A program made the position numbers and the translations under genes. From Halomonas sp. KAO (lineage in GTDB: Bacteria; Pseudomonadota; Gammaproteobacteria; Pseudomonadales; Halomonadaceae), in the NCBI RefSeq assembly GCF_015595025.1, contig NZ_JADNRL010000025.1, positions 121,135 to 185,134 of the forward strand: a stretch of 64,000 nucleotides of DNA, written 5' to 3'. Every line of letters begins with the position of its first letter. Position 1 is the stretch's first letter. The notes under the pieces were generated by a model, which ran no database searches, was not told the DNA's origin, and saw only the letters and a program-made list of their open reading frames with translations. Below are positions 8,852 to 19,052 of the stretch, in pieces.

Positions 8852-10453
8852 GTGGCGGATCGCGAACAGGCGCCACCGGCAGCGGTGGACGAGAACGACA
8901 GGGTAGTGGCCCCCAAGGGCGGCGGGCTGATGCGCTCGGGCCTGGTGGTCAGCGTGATGACCATGCTCTCGCGGGTGATGGGCCTGGCGCGTGACGTGGT
9001 GATCGCCGCGCTGTTCGGCGCGGGGCAGGGGGCCGACGCCTTCTTCGTCGCCTTCAAGATCCCCAACTTCATGCGCCGGCTGTTCGCCGAGGGCGCCTTC
9101 AACCAGGCCTTCGTGCCGGTGCTCTCGGAGTACGCCACCCGGGGCAGCCGAAGCGAGGTTCGCGAACTGCTCGATGCCGTCTCCGGTAGCCTGGCCGCGG
9201 TGCTGTTCCTGCTGACCGCGCTGGCCATGTTCGCCGCCCCCTGGCTGGTATGGGTGTTCGCCCCCGGCTTCGGGCGTGACCCGGCCAAGCTGGCGCTCAC
9301 GGCCGACATGCTGCGCCTCACCTTCCCCTATCTGCTGCTGATCTCGCTTACGGCCTTTGCAGGCAGTGTGCTCAACACCTGGAATCGCTTCGCGGTGCCG
9401 GCCTTCACCCCGGTACTGCTCAATCTCTCGCTGATCGGGGCGGCGCTGCTGCTGACCCCGCTGATGAGCGAGCCGGCCATGGCGCTTGCCTGGGGGGTAT
9501 TGATCGCCGGTGTGGCCCAGCTCGCCTTCCAGGTGCCCTTCCTGGTGCGGCTGGGGCTGGCGCCGCGGCCCTGGCCCAGCTTCGCCCATGCCGGCGTCAA
9601 ACGGATCATGAAGCTGATGGTGCCGGCGCTGTTCGGCGTCTCGGTATCGCAGATCAATCTGCTGCTGGATACCGTGCTCGCCTCGTTGCTGGCGGCGGGC
9701 AGCGTCTCCTGGCTCTACTACTCCGACCGTCTGGTGGAGCTGCCGCTGGGGGTGTTCGGCATCGCCATCGGCACCGTGATCCTGCCGGCCCTGTCGCGGC
9801 GCCATGCCGAGCAGTCCGGCGAGCACTTCAGCGCCATGCTCGACTGGGCGATTCGTGCCGTGCTGCTGCTGGGGCTGCCGGCGGCCCTGGCCCTGGCCCT
9901 GCTCGCCGAGCCACTGCTGATCTCGTTGTTCCACTATGGGGCCATGACCGAGCGCGATATCGCCATGGCGGCGATGAGCCTGCGGGCCTACTCCCTGGGG
10001 CTGGTGGCCTTCATGCTGATCAAGGTGCTGGCGCCGGGCTTCTTCGCCCGCCAGGACACCAAGACCCCGGTGAAGGTCGGCATCATCGCCATGGTCGCCA
10101 ACATGGTCTTCAACCTGATCCTGATCTGGCCCCTGGCCCACGCCGGCCTGGCGCTGGCCACCGCGCTCTCGGCATTCATGAACGCCGGCCTGCTGGGCTG
10201 GCTGCTCAGGAAGCAGGGCGTGCTGGTGTTCCAGCCCGGCTGGGGCCGCTATGCGGTACAGCTGCTGGGTGGCTGCGCGGTGATGGGGCTCGGCCTCTGG
10301 TGGTTCTCTCCCGACTGGCAGGCGTGGCTCGGCTGGGGTGTCTGGCAGCGTGTCGCCTGGCTGGCGGCGCTGGTGATCGGCGGTGCGGGCCTCTACTTCG
10401 CCTGGCTGGCCGCCACCGGGGTGCGGATCAGGCACTTCAGAATGAAGGGCTGA
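8852..10453 (+). CDS. murJ: Lipid II flippase MurJ
   Basis: 533 residues from a GTG at 8852 with GAGGAAC seven bases upstream. The longer frame from 8756 was rejected because it would run through the rpsT terminator. About 14 membrane helices of the MATE-like MurJ/MviN fold are visible. The conserved cavity region is present near the N-terminus (SRVMGLARDVVIAALFG; ADAFFVAFKIPNFMRRLFAEGAFNQAFVPV). MurJ moves lipid II across the inner membrane for peptidoglycan synthesis and is essential. The extra ~26 polar residues before the first helix are unusual but short. It is followed by ribF, the common neighbour. Confidence 0.96.
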   Translation: MADREQAPPAAVDENDRVVAPKGGGLMRSGLVVSVMTMLSRVMGLARDVVIAALFGAGQGADAFFVAFKIPNFMRRLFAEGAFNQAFVPVLSEYATRGSRSEVRELLDAVSGSLAAVLFLLTALAMFAAPWLVWVFAPGFGRDPAKLALTADMLRLTFPYLLLISLTAFAGSVLNTWNRFAVPAFTPVLLNLSLIGAALLLTPLMSEPAMALAWGVLIAGVAQLAFQVPFLVRLGLAPRPWPSFAHAGVKRIMKLMVPALFGVSVSQINLLLDTVLASLLAAGSVSWLYYSDRLVELPLGVFGIAIGTVILPALSRRHAEQSGEHFSAMLDWAIRAVLLLGLPAALALALLAEPLLISLFHYGAMTERDIAMAAMSLRAYSLGLVAFMLIKVLAPGFFARQDTKTPVKVGIIAMVANMVFNLILIWPLAHAGLALATALSAFMNAGLLGWLLRKQGVLVFQPGWGRYAVQLLGGCAVMGLGLWWFSPDWQAWLGWGVWQRVAWLAALVIGGAGLYFAWLAATGVRIRHFRMKG

Positions 10454-10476
10454 CGCTGGTGACTAGCCCGCCCCGG

Positions 10477-10505
10477 CTGTCAAGGGGCCGTCTGTCCGGT
10501 ATAAT
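10477..10505 (+). promoter_or_regulatory. Sigma70 promoter upstream of ribF
   Basis: CTGTCA at 10477-10482 and a perfect TATAAT at 10500-10505 with a 17-base spacer, about 45 bases before the ribF ATG and just past the murJ stop. It would drive ribF-ileS-lspA and possibly fkpB-ispH. Confidence 0.65.
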
Positions 10506-10551
10506 CGACGATTTAACCACCATTCGACGCCGAGCGGGGCTCCAGCACGCC

Positions 10552-11652
10552 ATGCAAGTGATTCGAGGACTGCACAACCTGCGCGACGAGCATCGTGGCT
10601 GCGTGGCCACCATCGGCAACTTCGATGGCGTCCATCGCGGGCATCAGGCGATTCTCGAGCAGTGTCGCGAACAGGCCCGGCGTCTCGGTCTGCCGGTGAC
10701 GGTGGTGGTGTTCGAGCCACAGCCCCGCGAGTTCTTCGCCGAAGACCAGGCGCCACCGCGGCTTACCCGACTGCGGGACAAGGTGCGGCTGCTCGGCGAG
10801 GCGGGGGTGGAACGTGTGCTCTGCCTGCCGTTCAACGATGCCCTGCGCAGCCTGACCGCCGAGGCCTTTATCCAGCGGGTGCTGATCCAGGGGCTGGGCG
10901 TGCGCCACCTGGTGGTGGGCGATGACTTCCGCTTCGGCTGCGACCGCCGTGGCGACTTCCATCTGCTGACCGCGGTGGGCGAGGCCGAAGGCTTCGGCGT
11001 GGAGCATACCCGCACCTTCACCACCGACGATGAGCGGGTCTCCAGCAGCCGTATCCGCACCCTGCTGGCCAGCGGCAACTTCGAGGCCGCGGCACGCCTG
11101 CTGGGGCGGCCCTATCGTCTGGGTGGCCGCGTGGTGGCCGACCAGAAGCTCGGCCGCACCATCGGTGTGCCCACCGCCAATCTGCCCCAGCCGATGCGCT
11201 CCCTGGCGCTGCATGGGGTCTATGCGGTATTGACCGAGCTGCCCGATGGTCGCCGCCTGCCGGGGGTGGCCAATATCGGCTGGCGGCCCACGGTGGGCAG
11301 CGTGCGGCCGGTGCTCGAGGTGCATCTGTTCGACTTCGACGGCGACCTCTACGGCGCGCGGCTGGTGGTGATGCCCTGTGCCAAGCTGCGCGGCGAGGTG
11401 AAGTTCGAGGACTTCGCGGCGCTCAAGCATCAGATTGGCCTCGACCAGCAGCGTGCTCGCGATTACTTCTTTCGGCACCTCCAAGCCGGTGCGGACGGTT
11501 CTCAGCACCCCGAAGCCGGTGCGAGCGGTTCTCGGCACCCCGAGACCTTCGGTAACGACGATTCTCTTCCTCTGGCATCGGCGCCGCTGGCGCGCGAGGC
11601 TGTGACACTCGATTCCTCGGCGGGTATCTCCGCCGACCATGACGACGGCTGA
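10552..11652 (+). CDS. ribF: Bifunctional riboflavin kinase / FAD synthetase
   Basis: 366 residues, about 50 longer than E. coli RibF. The N-terminal FMN adenylyltransferase domain contains [12 protein letters not shown] at 21-32 and the SSSRIR motif near 164. The C-terminal riboflavin kinase domain has [11 protein letters not shown]. It makes FMN and then FAD from riboflavin and ATP. From residue 309 the enzyme continues into a 58-residue tail rich in Gly, Ala, Ser and His, not part of the known fold, encoded partly by a duplicated 30-bp unit. The start was set by the catalytic core and the promoter just upstream. Its end lies ten bases before the chosen ileS start. Confidence 0.96.
   Translation: MQVIRGLHNLRDEHRGCVATIGNFDGVHRGHQAILEQCREQARRLGLPVTVVVFEPQPREFFAEDQAPPRLTRLRDKVRLLGEAGVERVLCLPFNDALRSLTAEAFIQRVLIQGLGVRHLVVGDDFRFGCDRRGDFHLLTAVGEAEGFGVEHTRTFTTDDERVSSSRIRTLLASGNFEAAARLLGRPYRLGGRVVADQKLGRTIGVPTANLPQPMRSLALHGVYAVLTELPDGRRLPGVANIGWRPTVGSVRPVLEVHLFDFDGDLYGARLVVMPCAKLRGEVKFEDFAALKHQIGLDQQRARDYFFRHLQAGADGSQHPEAGASGSRHPETFGNDDSLPLASAPLAREAVTLDSSAGISADHDDG
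11483..11542 (+). repeat. Tandem duplication of a 30-bp unit in the ribF tail
   Basis: Two adjacent 30-base units (11483-11512 and 11513-11542), each starting AAGCCGGTGCG and ending CAGCACCCCG or CGGCACCCCG, with only a few differences. They encode two similar ten-residue blocks of the type EAGAxGSxHP. Confidence 0.85.
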
Positions 11653-11662
11653 TCCCCAGAAT

Positions 11663-14506
11663 ATGAGCGACTACAAGCCCACTCTGAACCTGCCAGAAAC
11701 CGACTTCCCCATGCGCGGCATGCTGCCCAAGCGCGAGCCCGAGCGGCTGGCCCGGTGGCAGCAGCAGGATATCTACCACCGCCTGCGCGAGGCGCGCCAG
11801 GGTCGTGAGCTGTTCGTGCTGCACGATGGCCCTCCCTACGCCAATGGCAGCATTCATATCGGTCACGCCGTCAACAAGATCCTCAAGGACATCATCGTCA
11901 AGTCGAAGAACCTGGCCGGCTTCGATGCCCCTTACGTGCCCGGCTGGGACTGCCACGGCCTGCCCATCGAGCACAAGGTGGAGACCACCCACGGCAAGCA
12001 GCTGGAGCCCGAGCGTGCCCGCGAGCTGTGCCGCGAGTATGCCGCCGAGCAGATCCAGGAGCAGCTAAAGGACTTCGTGCGCCTGGGAGTGATCGGCGAC
12101 TGGGACAACCCCTACCGCTCCATGGACTACGCCAACGAGGCGGGCGAGATCCGCGCCCTGGCCGACATGGTCGAGGCCGGCTATGTGTTCAAGGGGCTGA
12201 AGCCGGTCAACTGGTGCTTCGACTGTGGCTCGGCGCTGGCCGAGGCCGAGGTGGAGTACCAGGACAAGCAGTCCGACGCCATCGATGTGGCCTTCCCGAT
12301 CGAGGACGCGGACCGCCTGGCGGCCGTCTTCGGCCTGGAGGCGCTGCCCAAGGCGGCCGCGGTGGTCATCTGGACCACCACGCCCTGGACCGTTCCCGCC
12401 AACCAGGCGCTCAATATGCACCCGGAGTTCACCTACGCCCTGGTGGACACCGGCGAGCGACTGCTGGTGCTGGCCGAGGAGCTGGTGGAGTCGTGCCTGG
12501 AGCGCTTCGGCCTGAGCGGCGAGGTGATCGCCACCGCCCGTGGCGAGGCCTTCGACGGCATCCGCTTCCGCCATCCGCTCTATGAGCGCCTGTCGCCGGT
12601 CTATCTGGCCGACTACGTGGAGTCCGAGGTGGGCAGCACCGGCATCGTCCACTCGGCGCCGGCCTACGGCGTGGATGACTTCGTGACCTGTCGCGCCCAC
12701 GGCATGACCTTCGACGAGATCGAGAGCCCGGTGCAGGGCAATGGCGTCTACGTCGACAGCCTGCCGTTCTTCGGTGGCCAGATGATCTGGAAGGCCAACC
12801 TCCAGATCGTCGCCAAGCTCGAGGAGGTCGGCGCGCTGATGGCCCACAAGCCGATCACCCACAGCTACATGCACTGCTGGCGGCACAAGACGCCGGTGAT
12901 CTACCGCGCCACCGCCCAGTGGTTCGTGGGCATGGACGTGGCCGGCAAGGATGGCCGCACCCTGCGCGAGCGTGCGCTCGAGGGCATCGAGGCCACCCGC
13001 TTCACCCCGGCCTGGGGCAAGGCGCGCCTGCACAGCATGATCGCCAACCGCCCCGACTGGTGTATCTCCCGTCAGCGCAACTGGGGCGTGCCGATTCCGT
13101 TCTTCCTGCACAAGGCCAGCGGCGAGCTGCATCCGCGCACCGTCGAGCTGATGGAGGAGGCCGCCAAGCGTGTCGAGGCCGAGGGCATCGATGCCTGGTT
13201 CCGCCTCGATCCTGCCGAGCTGCTGGACGAGGAGGCCGCCGACTACGACAAGGTCATCGATACCCTGGACGTGTGGTTCGACTCCGGCACCACCCATCGC
13301 CATGTGCTGCGTGGCTCGCACCCCCACGGCCATGAGAGCGGCCCGCGCGCCGACCTCTACCTGGAGGGCTCCGACCAGCACCGCGGCTGGTTCCACTCCT
13401 CGCTGCTGACCGGCTGTGCCATCGACGGCCACCCGCCGTACCGCGGCCTGCTCACCCACGGCTTCACCGTGGATGCCCAGGGCCGCAAGATGTCCAAGTC
13501 GGTGGGCAACGTGGTCGCCCCCCAGCAGGTGATGGACAAGCTCGGCGCCGATATCCTGCGCCTGTGGGCCGCCTCCACCGACTACTCCGGCGAGATGGCG
13601 GTCTCCGACGAGATCCTCAAGCGCACCGCCGATGTCTATCGCCGCATCCGCAACACCTCGCGCTTCCTGCTCGCCAACCTCAACGGCTTCGAGCCGCAGC
13701 GTGACGCGCTGCCGTTCGATGAGATGCTGGCCCTGGATCAGTGGGTGGTGGACCGCGCCGCCCAGCTGCAGGCGCGCATCGAGACCGCCTATGAGGAGTA
13801 CCGCTTCCTGGATGTCTACCAGCAGGTACACGGCTTCTGTGCCCGTGAGCTGGGCGGCTTCTACCTGGACGTGATCAAGGACCGCCAGTACACCACCCAG
13901 GCCGACTCGGTGGCCCGCCGCAGCGCCCAGACCGCGCTCTACCACGTGGTCGAGGCGCTCTCGCGCTGGGTGGCGCCGATCCTCAGCTTCACCGCCGAGG
14001 AGATCCATGAGCATATTCCCGGGACGCGCGGCGACAGCGTGCTGCTGGAGGAGTACTACACCGGGCTCGAGACCCTGGCCGATGACGCCGAGATGGGCCG
14101 CGACTTCTGGGAGCAGGTGCTCAACGTCAAGCAGGCGGTCAACAAGTGCCTGGAAGACGCCCGTAACGCCAAGGCGATCAAGGGCAGCCTGGCCGCCGAG
14201 GTCACCCTCTACGTGGACGATGCCCTGCACGCCACGCTGGCCAAGCTGGGCGACGAGCTGCGCTTCGTGATGCTGACCAGCGAGGTGCGCCTGGCACCGC
14301 TGGCCGAGGGTGAAGCGCCCGAGGGGGCCGAGGCCACCGAGCTCGAGGGCCTCAAGGTCGCCGTCAACGAGAGCCCGAACCAGAAGTGCGAGCGCTGCTG
14401 GCACCACCGCGAGGATGTGGGCAGCCACGCCGCGCATATCGACCTCTGCGGCCGTTGCATCAGCAATCTGCCGGATGGCCCGGGCGAGACGCGTCACTAT
14501 GCGTGA
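11663..14506 (+). CDS. ileS: Isoleucyl-tRNA synthetase
   Basis: 947 residues from the ATG at 11663, chosen because the protein then starts [13 protein letters not shown] like its relatives; an in-frame ATG at 11639 would overlap ribF by 14 bases. Class I signatures are intact: H65-I-G-H68 and K609-MSKS-613. The CP1 editing domain lies between them, with [12 protein letters not shown]. The C-terminal zinc site is CERCWHH...CGRC. It charges tRNA-Ile and edits valine. It belongs to the bacterial, mupirocin-sensitive type by overall similarity, an inference not tested. It runs straight into lspA, as in most gammaproteobacteria. Confidence 0.97.
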   Translation: MSDYKPTLNLPETDFPMRGMLPKREPERLARWQQQDIYHRLREARQGRELFVLHDGPPYANGSIHIGHAVNKILKDIIVKSKNLAGFDAPYVPGWDCHGLPIEHKVETTHGKQLEPERARELCREYAAEQIQEQLKDFVRLGVIGDWDNPYRSMDYANEAGEIRALADMVEAGYVFKGLKPVNWCFDCGSALAEAEVEYQDKQSDAIDVAFPIEDADRLAAVFGLEALPKAAAVVIWTTTPWTVPANQALNMHPEFTYALVDTGERLLVLAEELVESCLERFGLSGEVIATARGEAFDGIRFRHPLYERLSPVYLADYVESEVGSTGIVHSAPAYGVDDFVTCRAHGMTFDEIESPVQGNGVYVDSLPFFGGQMIWKANLQIVAKLEEVGALMAHKPITHSYMHCWRHKTPVIYRATAQWFVGMDVAGKDGRTLRERALEGIEATRFTPAWGKARLHSMIANRPDWCISRQRNWGVPIPFFLHKASGELHPRTVELMEEAAKRVEAEGIDAWFRLDPAELLDEEAADYDKVIDTLDVWFDSGTTHRHVLRGSHPHGHESGPRADLYLEGSDQHRGWFHSSLLTGCAIDGHPPYRGLLTHGFTVDAQGRKMSKSVGNVVAPQQVMDKLGADILRLWAASTDYSGEMAVSDEILKRTADVYRRIRNTSRFLLANLNGFEPQRDALPFDEMLALDQWVVDRAAQLQARIETAYEEYRFLDVYQQVHGFCARELGGFYLDVIKDRQYTTQADSVARRSAQTALYHVVEALSRWVAPILSFTAEEIHEHIPGTRGDSVLLEEYYTGLETLADDAEMGRDFWEQVLNVKQAVNKCLEDARNAKAIKGSLAAEVTLYVDDALHATLAKLGDELRFVMLTSEVRLAPLAEGEAPEGAEATELEGLKVAVNESPNQKCERCWHHREDVGSHAAHIDLCGRCISNLPDGPGETRHYA

Positions 14507-14523
14507 GGTGCACTATGCGTGAG
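14495..14523 (+). repeat. 13-bp direct repeat at the ileS-lspA junction
   Basis: CACTATGCGTGAG occurs at 14495-14507 and again at 14511-14523, separated by GTG. The first copy contains the ileS stop codon; the second supplies the lspA start codon, and GAGGTG between them is the ribosome site. Confidence 0.85.
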
Positions 14524-15069
14524 TCAGACCCTGCCACGAACGAGGCGGGCAAGGGCGCCGAAGTGGCGGCCGTACCGCCCATGCACCAGCCCCTGCGCTG
14601 GCTATGGCTGGCGCTGGCGGTGGTCGTGCTCGACCTGGCCACCAAGTACGCCGCCTCTGCCTGGCTGCAGTTCGCCCGGCCGGTAGAGGTGCTGCCGTTC
14701 TTCAACCTGACGCTGCTGCACAACACCGGCGCGGCCTTCAGCTTCCTGGCCAGCCACCCAGGCTGGCAGCGCTGGCTGTTCGCCACCATCGCGGTGGGGG
14801 CGAGTATCGGCCTGACGCTCTGGATGCGCCGGCTCAAGCGCGACGAGACGCTGCTTGCGGCGTCGCTGGCGATGATCATCGGCGGCGCCCTGGGCAACCT
14901 CTACGATCGCCTGGTGCACGGCTATGTGGTCGACTTCCTCTCCTTCCACGCGGCGGGCTGGTACTACCCCGCCTTCAACGTGGCGGACATCGGCATCACC
15001 CTGGGCGCCATCGGGCTGATCTGGGAGTCGGTGTTCGGCGAGAAGCGCCGCGCCCGCCAGCGACGCTGA
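14515..15069 (+). CDS. lspA: Lipoprotein signal peptidase (signal peptidase II)
   Basis: 184 residues with four membrane helices. The catalytic aspartates of this aspartyl protease family are D140 in GYVVDF and D158 in FNVADIG; LLHNTGAAFSF and GNLYDR are also conserved. It cleaves the signal peptide from diacylglyceryl-modified prolipoproteins in the inner membrane, so it processes the several lipoproteins encoded nearby. The start at 14515 follows GAGGTG; an internal ATG at 14581 would give a more usual length by removing a 22-residue polar extension. It is translated from the ileS transcript. Confidence 0.96.
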   Translation: MRESDPATNEAGKGAEVAAVPPMHQPLRWLWLALAVVVLDLATKYAASAWLQFARPVEVLPFFNLTLLHNTGAAFSFLASHPGWQRWLFATIAVGASIGLTLWMRRLKRDETLLAASLAMIIGGALGNLYDRLVHGYVVDFLSFHAAGWYYPAFNVADIGITLGAIGLIWESVFGEKRRARQRR

Positions 15070-15133
15070 CAAGGTTTTTATCGTAGGAGCCCGATTTATC
15101 GGGCGATCTTCATTTTATTCGAGTCTGATACCC

Positions 15134-15595
15134 ATGACCGACCATAACAGCCTGCAGCACCGCATCGACGAGGGCATGGAAGTGACCCTGCACTTCACCC
15201 TCAAGCTGGAAGACGGCACCGTGGTGGACTCCACCCGCGACAAGGCCCCGGCCACCTTCCAGCTGGGCGACGGCAATCTGCCGCCCGGCTTTGAGCACCC
15301 CATGAAGGGCATGAGTGCCGGCGAGAGCGCCACCTTCGAGATCACCCCGGAGCACGCCTTCGGCCAGCACAACCCGCAGAACATCCAGCGCCTCAAGCGC
15401 GAGGACTTCGGTGAAGAGCCCCTGGAGATCGGCACCGTGATGTCCTTCGCCGACCCCGCCGGCGGCGAGCTGCCCGGCGTGATCAGCGCCATCGAGGGGG
15501 AGCAGGTGGACGTGGACTTCAACCACCCGCTGGCGGGGCGTACCCTGACCTTCGAGGTCGAGATCATCGACGTAGTGCCGGCCACTACCCACTAA
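15134..15595 (+). CDS. fkpB: FKBP-type peptidyl-prolyl isomerase, FkpB/SlpA type
   Basis: 153 residues. The short FKBP core is interrupted by an IF (insert-in-flap) domain, as in SlyD/SlpA: LHFTLKLEDGTVVDST, then FQLGDGNLPPGFEHPMKGM, the insert around 75-125 and a final beta strand LTFEVEIIDV. It catalyses proline isomerisation and has mild chaperone activity in the cytoplasm. Its position between lspA and ispH is the standard gammaproteobacterial order. A small hairpin (GCCCGATTTATCGGGC) lies in the 64-base gap after lspA. Confidence 0.95.
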   Translation: MTDHNSLQHRIDEGMEVTLHFTLKLEDGTVVDSTRDKAPATFQLGDGNLPPGFEHPMKGMSAGESATFEITPEHAFGQHNPQNIQRLKREDFGEEPLEIGTVMSFADPAGGELPGVISAIEGEQVDVDFNHPLAGRTLTFEVEIIDVVPATTH

Positions 15596-15786
15596 GCACC
15601 CCACACCTGGCGGCGCCTCTGATGGAAAGCCTTGGAGGCGTCGGGTTTGCCTCGCTTTGTGCACAATGCCATGCTTGGCGGCTATGCTGGGGTCTGACCC
15701 CAAAAGCTCACGCCAAACGTTCTAAAGCTCGCCAGCCTTGGCTATCAGTTTGACTGATGCTGCTTCGCATCAAGGAATTTTTCACC

Positions 15787-16740
15787 ATGCAAATCAGGCT
15801 CGCCAATCCCCGTGGCTTCTGCGCTGGCGTCGACCGCGCCATCGAGATCGTCAACAGTGCGCTGGACGTGTTCGGTCCGCCGATCTACGTGCGTCATGAG
15901 GTGGTCCATAACCGCTTCGTGGTCGACAGCCTGCGCGAGCGGGGAGCGGTATTCGTCGAGGAGCTCCATGAGGTACCCGACGACGTGATCGTGATCTTCT
16001 CCGCCCATGGCGTCTCGCGCGCCGTTCAGGAGGAGGCCGAGCAGCGTGGCCTCAAGGTGTTCGACGCCACCTGCCCGCTGGTCACCAAGGTGCACCTGGA
16101 GGTGCTGCGCTACGCCCGCCGTGGCCAGGAGTGTGTGCTGATCGGCCACGCCGGCCACCCCGAGGTGGAGGGCACCATGGGGCGCTACGACACCAGCCTC
16201 GGCGGCACCATTCATCTGGTGGAGAACGAGGAGGATGTGGCCACTCTCGAGGTGAAGGATCCGAGTCGCCTGGCCTACGTTACCCAGACCACCCTCTCCA
16301 TGGATGACACCGCCAAGGTGATCGACGCCCTGCGCGCCCGCTTCCCGGACATCCAGGGGCCGCGCAAGGATGACATCTGCTACGCCACCCAGAACCGCCA
16401 GGATGCCGTGCGTGAGCTGGCCGACGGCGCGGACCTGGTGCTGGTGGTGGGAAGCCCCAACAGCTCCAACTCCAACCGCCTGCGGGAGCTTTCCGAGCGG
16501 GTCGGCACCCCCGCCTATCTGGTCGACAACGCCGACCAGGTCGACCCGGCCTGGCTCGAGGGCGTCAATGCCATCGGCGTCACCGCCGGCGCCAGCGCCC
16601 CGGAAGTGCTGGTGCAGGGCGTGATCGAGCGGCTCAAGAGCTTCGGTGCCAGCGCCCCCGAGGAGCTTGCCGGCCGCGAGGAGACCATCACCTTCTCCAT
16701 GCCCCGCGAATTGCGTGAGCGGGTAATTGTCAGCGAGTAG
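15787..16740 (+). CDS. ispH: 4-hydroxy-3-methylbut-2-enyl diphosphate reductase
   Basis: 317 residues starting [15 protein letters not shown], with AAGGA upstream. The three cysteines that hold the iron-sulfur cluster are C12, C96 and C198, and the PNSSNSNRL motif binds the diphosphate. IspH makes isopentenyl and dimethylallyl diphosphate in the last step of the MEP pathway, feeding IspB encoded 11 kb upstream. A frame opening 30 bases earlier was rejected on similarity. The 191-base gap after fkpB shows no recognised feature. Confidence 0.97.
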   Translation: MQIRLANPRGFCAGVDRAIEIVNSALDVFGPPIYVRHEVVHNRFVVDSLRERGAVFVEELHEVPDDVIVIFSAHGVSRAVQEEAEQRGLKVFDATCPLVTKVHLEVLRYARRGQECVLIGHAGHPEVEGTMGRYDTSLGGTIHLVENEEDVATLEVKDPSRLAYVTQTTLSMDDTAKVIDALRARFPDIQGPRKDDICYATQNRQDAVRELADGADLVLVVGSPNSSNSNRLRELSERVGTPAYLVDNADQVDPAWLEGVNAIGVTAGASAPEVLVQGVIERLKSFGASAPEELAGREETITFSMPRELRERVIVSE

Positions 16741-16768
16741 GGCGCCTTATCAACGCCCGCGCCAAGCC

Positions 16769-16806
16769 AGAAGCGCCGCCGTCACCCGAAAGACGGCGGC
16801 GCTTCT
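16769..16806 (+). terminator. Hairpin terminator after ispH
   Basis: A 15-base-pair stem AGAAGCGCCGCCGTC / GACGGCGGCGCTTCT with loop ACCCGAAA, 29 bases after the ispH stop. The following GTCTCC is not T-rich. It separates the housekeeping block from the pilin cluster; the next 220 bases up to pilE show nothing recognisable. Confidence 0.75.
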
Positions 16807-17028
16807 GTCTCCTGGGAAGGAGTATGGGACGCATCGCTCGGGTATGCGTGTCAGGGGGTGCCGATCATGTCCGATAGCCAGCAGCGCCTCAGCGCCTAAC
16901 CCATCATGGCAGATGTGCAGGGTGCCGCTCATCCCGACAGCATGACATTATTGGTCCATCACCCTACCGGGGCCTCGCCTCTTGATACATACTGAAACAA
17001 ATACATCATCCGTAGGGAGACGTCACGC

Positions 17029-17439
17029 GTGATCATCGACACCTCTCAACGCACACCCCGGCGTCCGGCAGGCACTGTCCGGCACAGCGCCGGTTTCAGT
17101 CTTATCGAGCTGATGATTGCTGTCGCCGTTATTGGTATCTTGGCGTCGATTGCGTATCCGAGTTATACCCAGTATGTGGCCCGCGCGAATACTGCCGAGG
17201 CCGAGGCCAGGCTGATGGAGGGGGCTGCAGCAGTAGAGCGCTGTTATACCGAAAACTACAGTTACAGCAGCTGCGATCCGGATTTGAGTGCTACCGAAAC
17301 GTATAGTTTCGCGTTCTCTTCCAGCAGTGCCGCCTCGTATTCACTGGCTGCAACGGCAGAATCTGGGGCGAATGTCGAGGAGCAGTGCCTGGCGATCAAT
17401 GCAACTGGGGAAGTCACAACGGACTGTCCTGAGGACTGA
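17029..17439 (+). CDS. pilE: Type IV minor pilin, PilE family
   Basis: 136 residues from a GTG with GGGAG upstream. A 22-residue basic leader ends in G before F-S-L-I-E-L-M-I, the class III signal cut by prepilin peptidase PilD; the glutamate at mature position 5 is present. The hydrophobic N-terminal helix [16 protein letters not shown] is typical. The C-terminal globular part is short and has three cysteines. It is probably a minor pilin helping to prime pilus assembly. In Pseudomonas pilE is last in the equivalent cluster; here it is first. Confidence 0.88.
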   Translation: MIIDTSQRTPRRPAGTVRHSAGFSLIELMIAVAVIGILASIAYPSYTQYVARANTAEAEARLMEGAAAVERCYTENYSYSSCDPDLSATETYSFAFSSSSAASYSLAATAESGANVEEQCLAINATGEVTTDCPED

Positions 17440-17443
17440 CTAG

Positions 17444-17881
17444 ATGGCGCAGCGAGGCTTTACCCTGATCGAACTGATGATCACCATGGCAGTAGCGATT
17501 ATCTTGACGACTGTGGCCGTGCCAGGGTTCCAGCGCATGATGGCAGTGAGCCATGTTGCCTCGGATTATAATGAAGTGCTCTCTGGTATTAACTACACCA
17601 GAAGCGAGGCCATAAAGAAACGCAAGAAAGTAACCTTCACGGTGTCTCAGTCGAAGCCTTGGGTGTATAAAGTGTCAGATGGTGGTGATATTCGTATTCG
17701 CTCTGGAAGAGACAAGCGTACCTGGTTGACCAAGGACTTTTCGGTTACCTTTGGCTCCCTTGGTAAGCCGACAGGCTCCTGCTCTTCGGGTTGCACTCTG
17801 ACACTAAGTAATGCGTACTCGGAAGTGGATGACCGCACCATCAATATCAGCCCCATGGGTCGAGCTGGAGGTGGTTCATGA
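17444..17881 (+). CDS. fimT: Minor pseudopilin, GspH/FimT family
   Basis: 145 residues. The leader is only five residues (MAQRG), followed by FTLIELMITMAVAIILTTVAVPGFQ, a prepilin cleavage site and helix. The C-terminus has the FimT/GspH pattern, with a Cys pair (CSSGC) and the closing INISPMGRAG. It starts five bases after pilE and overlaps pilV by four (ATGA), so translation is coupled. The role is likely in the minor-pilin priming complex of the type IV pilus. Confidence 0.88.
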   Translation: MAQRGFTLIELMITMAVAIILTTVAVPGFQRMMAVSHVASDYNEVLSGINYTRSEAIKKRKKVTFTVSQSKPWVYKVSDGGDIRIRSGRDKRTWLTKDFSVTFGSLGKPTGSCSSGCTLTLSNAYSEVDDRTINISPMGRAGGGS

Positions 17882-18329
17882 TGGGCCTTTCTTCCACCAG
17901 GCAGCGCGGCTCTAAGCAGCACGGTTTTACCTTGATTGAGGCGCTGGTTGCCCTGCTGGTGCTGTCCATCGGCATGCTGGGTGTGGCGGCCATGCAGCTC
18001 AAGTCCTTGCAAGGGGCCCATGCCGCTTATCAACGTTCCATTGCTTCACTGGCGGCACAGGATGCGCAGGAGAGACTTTGGGCGGCTATGGCGAACGCGG
18101 GAGACATGAAATGTCCTAGTTGGTCTGTTGCCAAGGATTTGGGAGGAAAAAGTTGGCATGACAGCTGGAAAGGATACCTTCCAGAGCTTGTGAAAGCCGC
18201 AGTATCACCGGCAGGCACCCCTAATGCAGGCTGCGAGTTTTATATATCAGTTGAGTGGTCTGACAAAAGGTTTGGTTCAGAAGGTGATCCAATGTTTGAT
18301 TACACCGTTCGACTTCCGGGAACAGCGCC

Positions 18330-18333
<4 letters not shown>
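17878..18333 (+). CDS. pilV: Type IV pilus minor pilin PilV
   Basis: 151 residues. The leader of 16 residues ends with HG before [24 protein letters not shown], the characteristic PilV helix. The soluble domain has conserved features of the family such as [17 protein letters not shown] and two Cys. It overlaps fimT and pilW by four bases at both ends (ATGA), so the three genes are translationally coupled. PilV joins PilW, PilX and FimT/FimU in the tip complex that starts pilus growth. Confidence 0.9.

Positions 18334-19048
<715 letters not shown>

Positions 19049-19052
<4 letters not shown>

Noticed and set aside
10506..10551. FMN riboswitch before ribF
   Set aside because: Only about 45 bases separate the promoter from the start codon, too short for that aptamer, and none of its conserved stems is seen.
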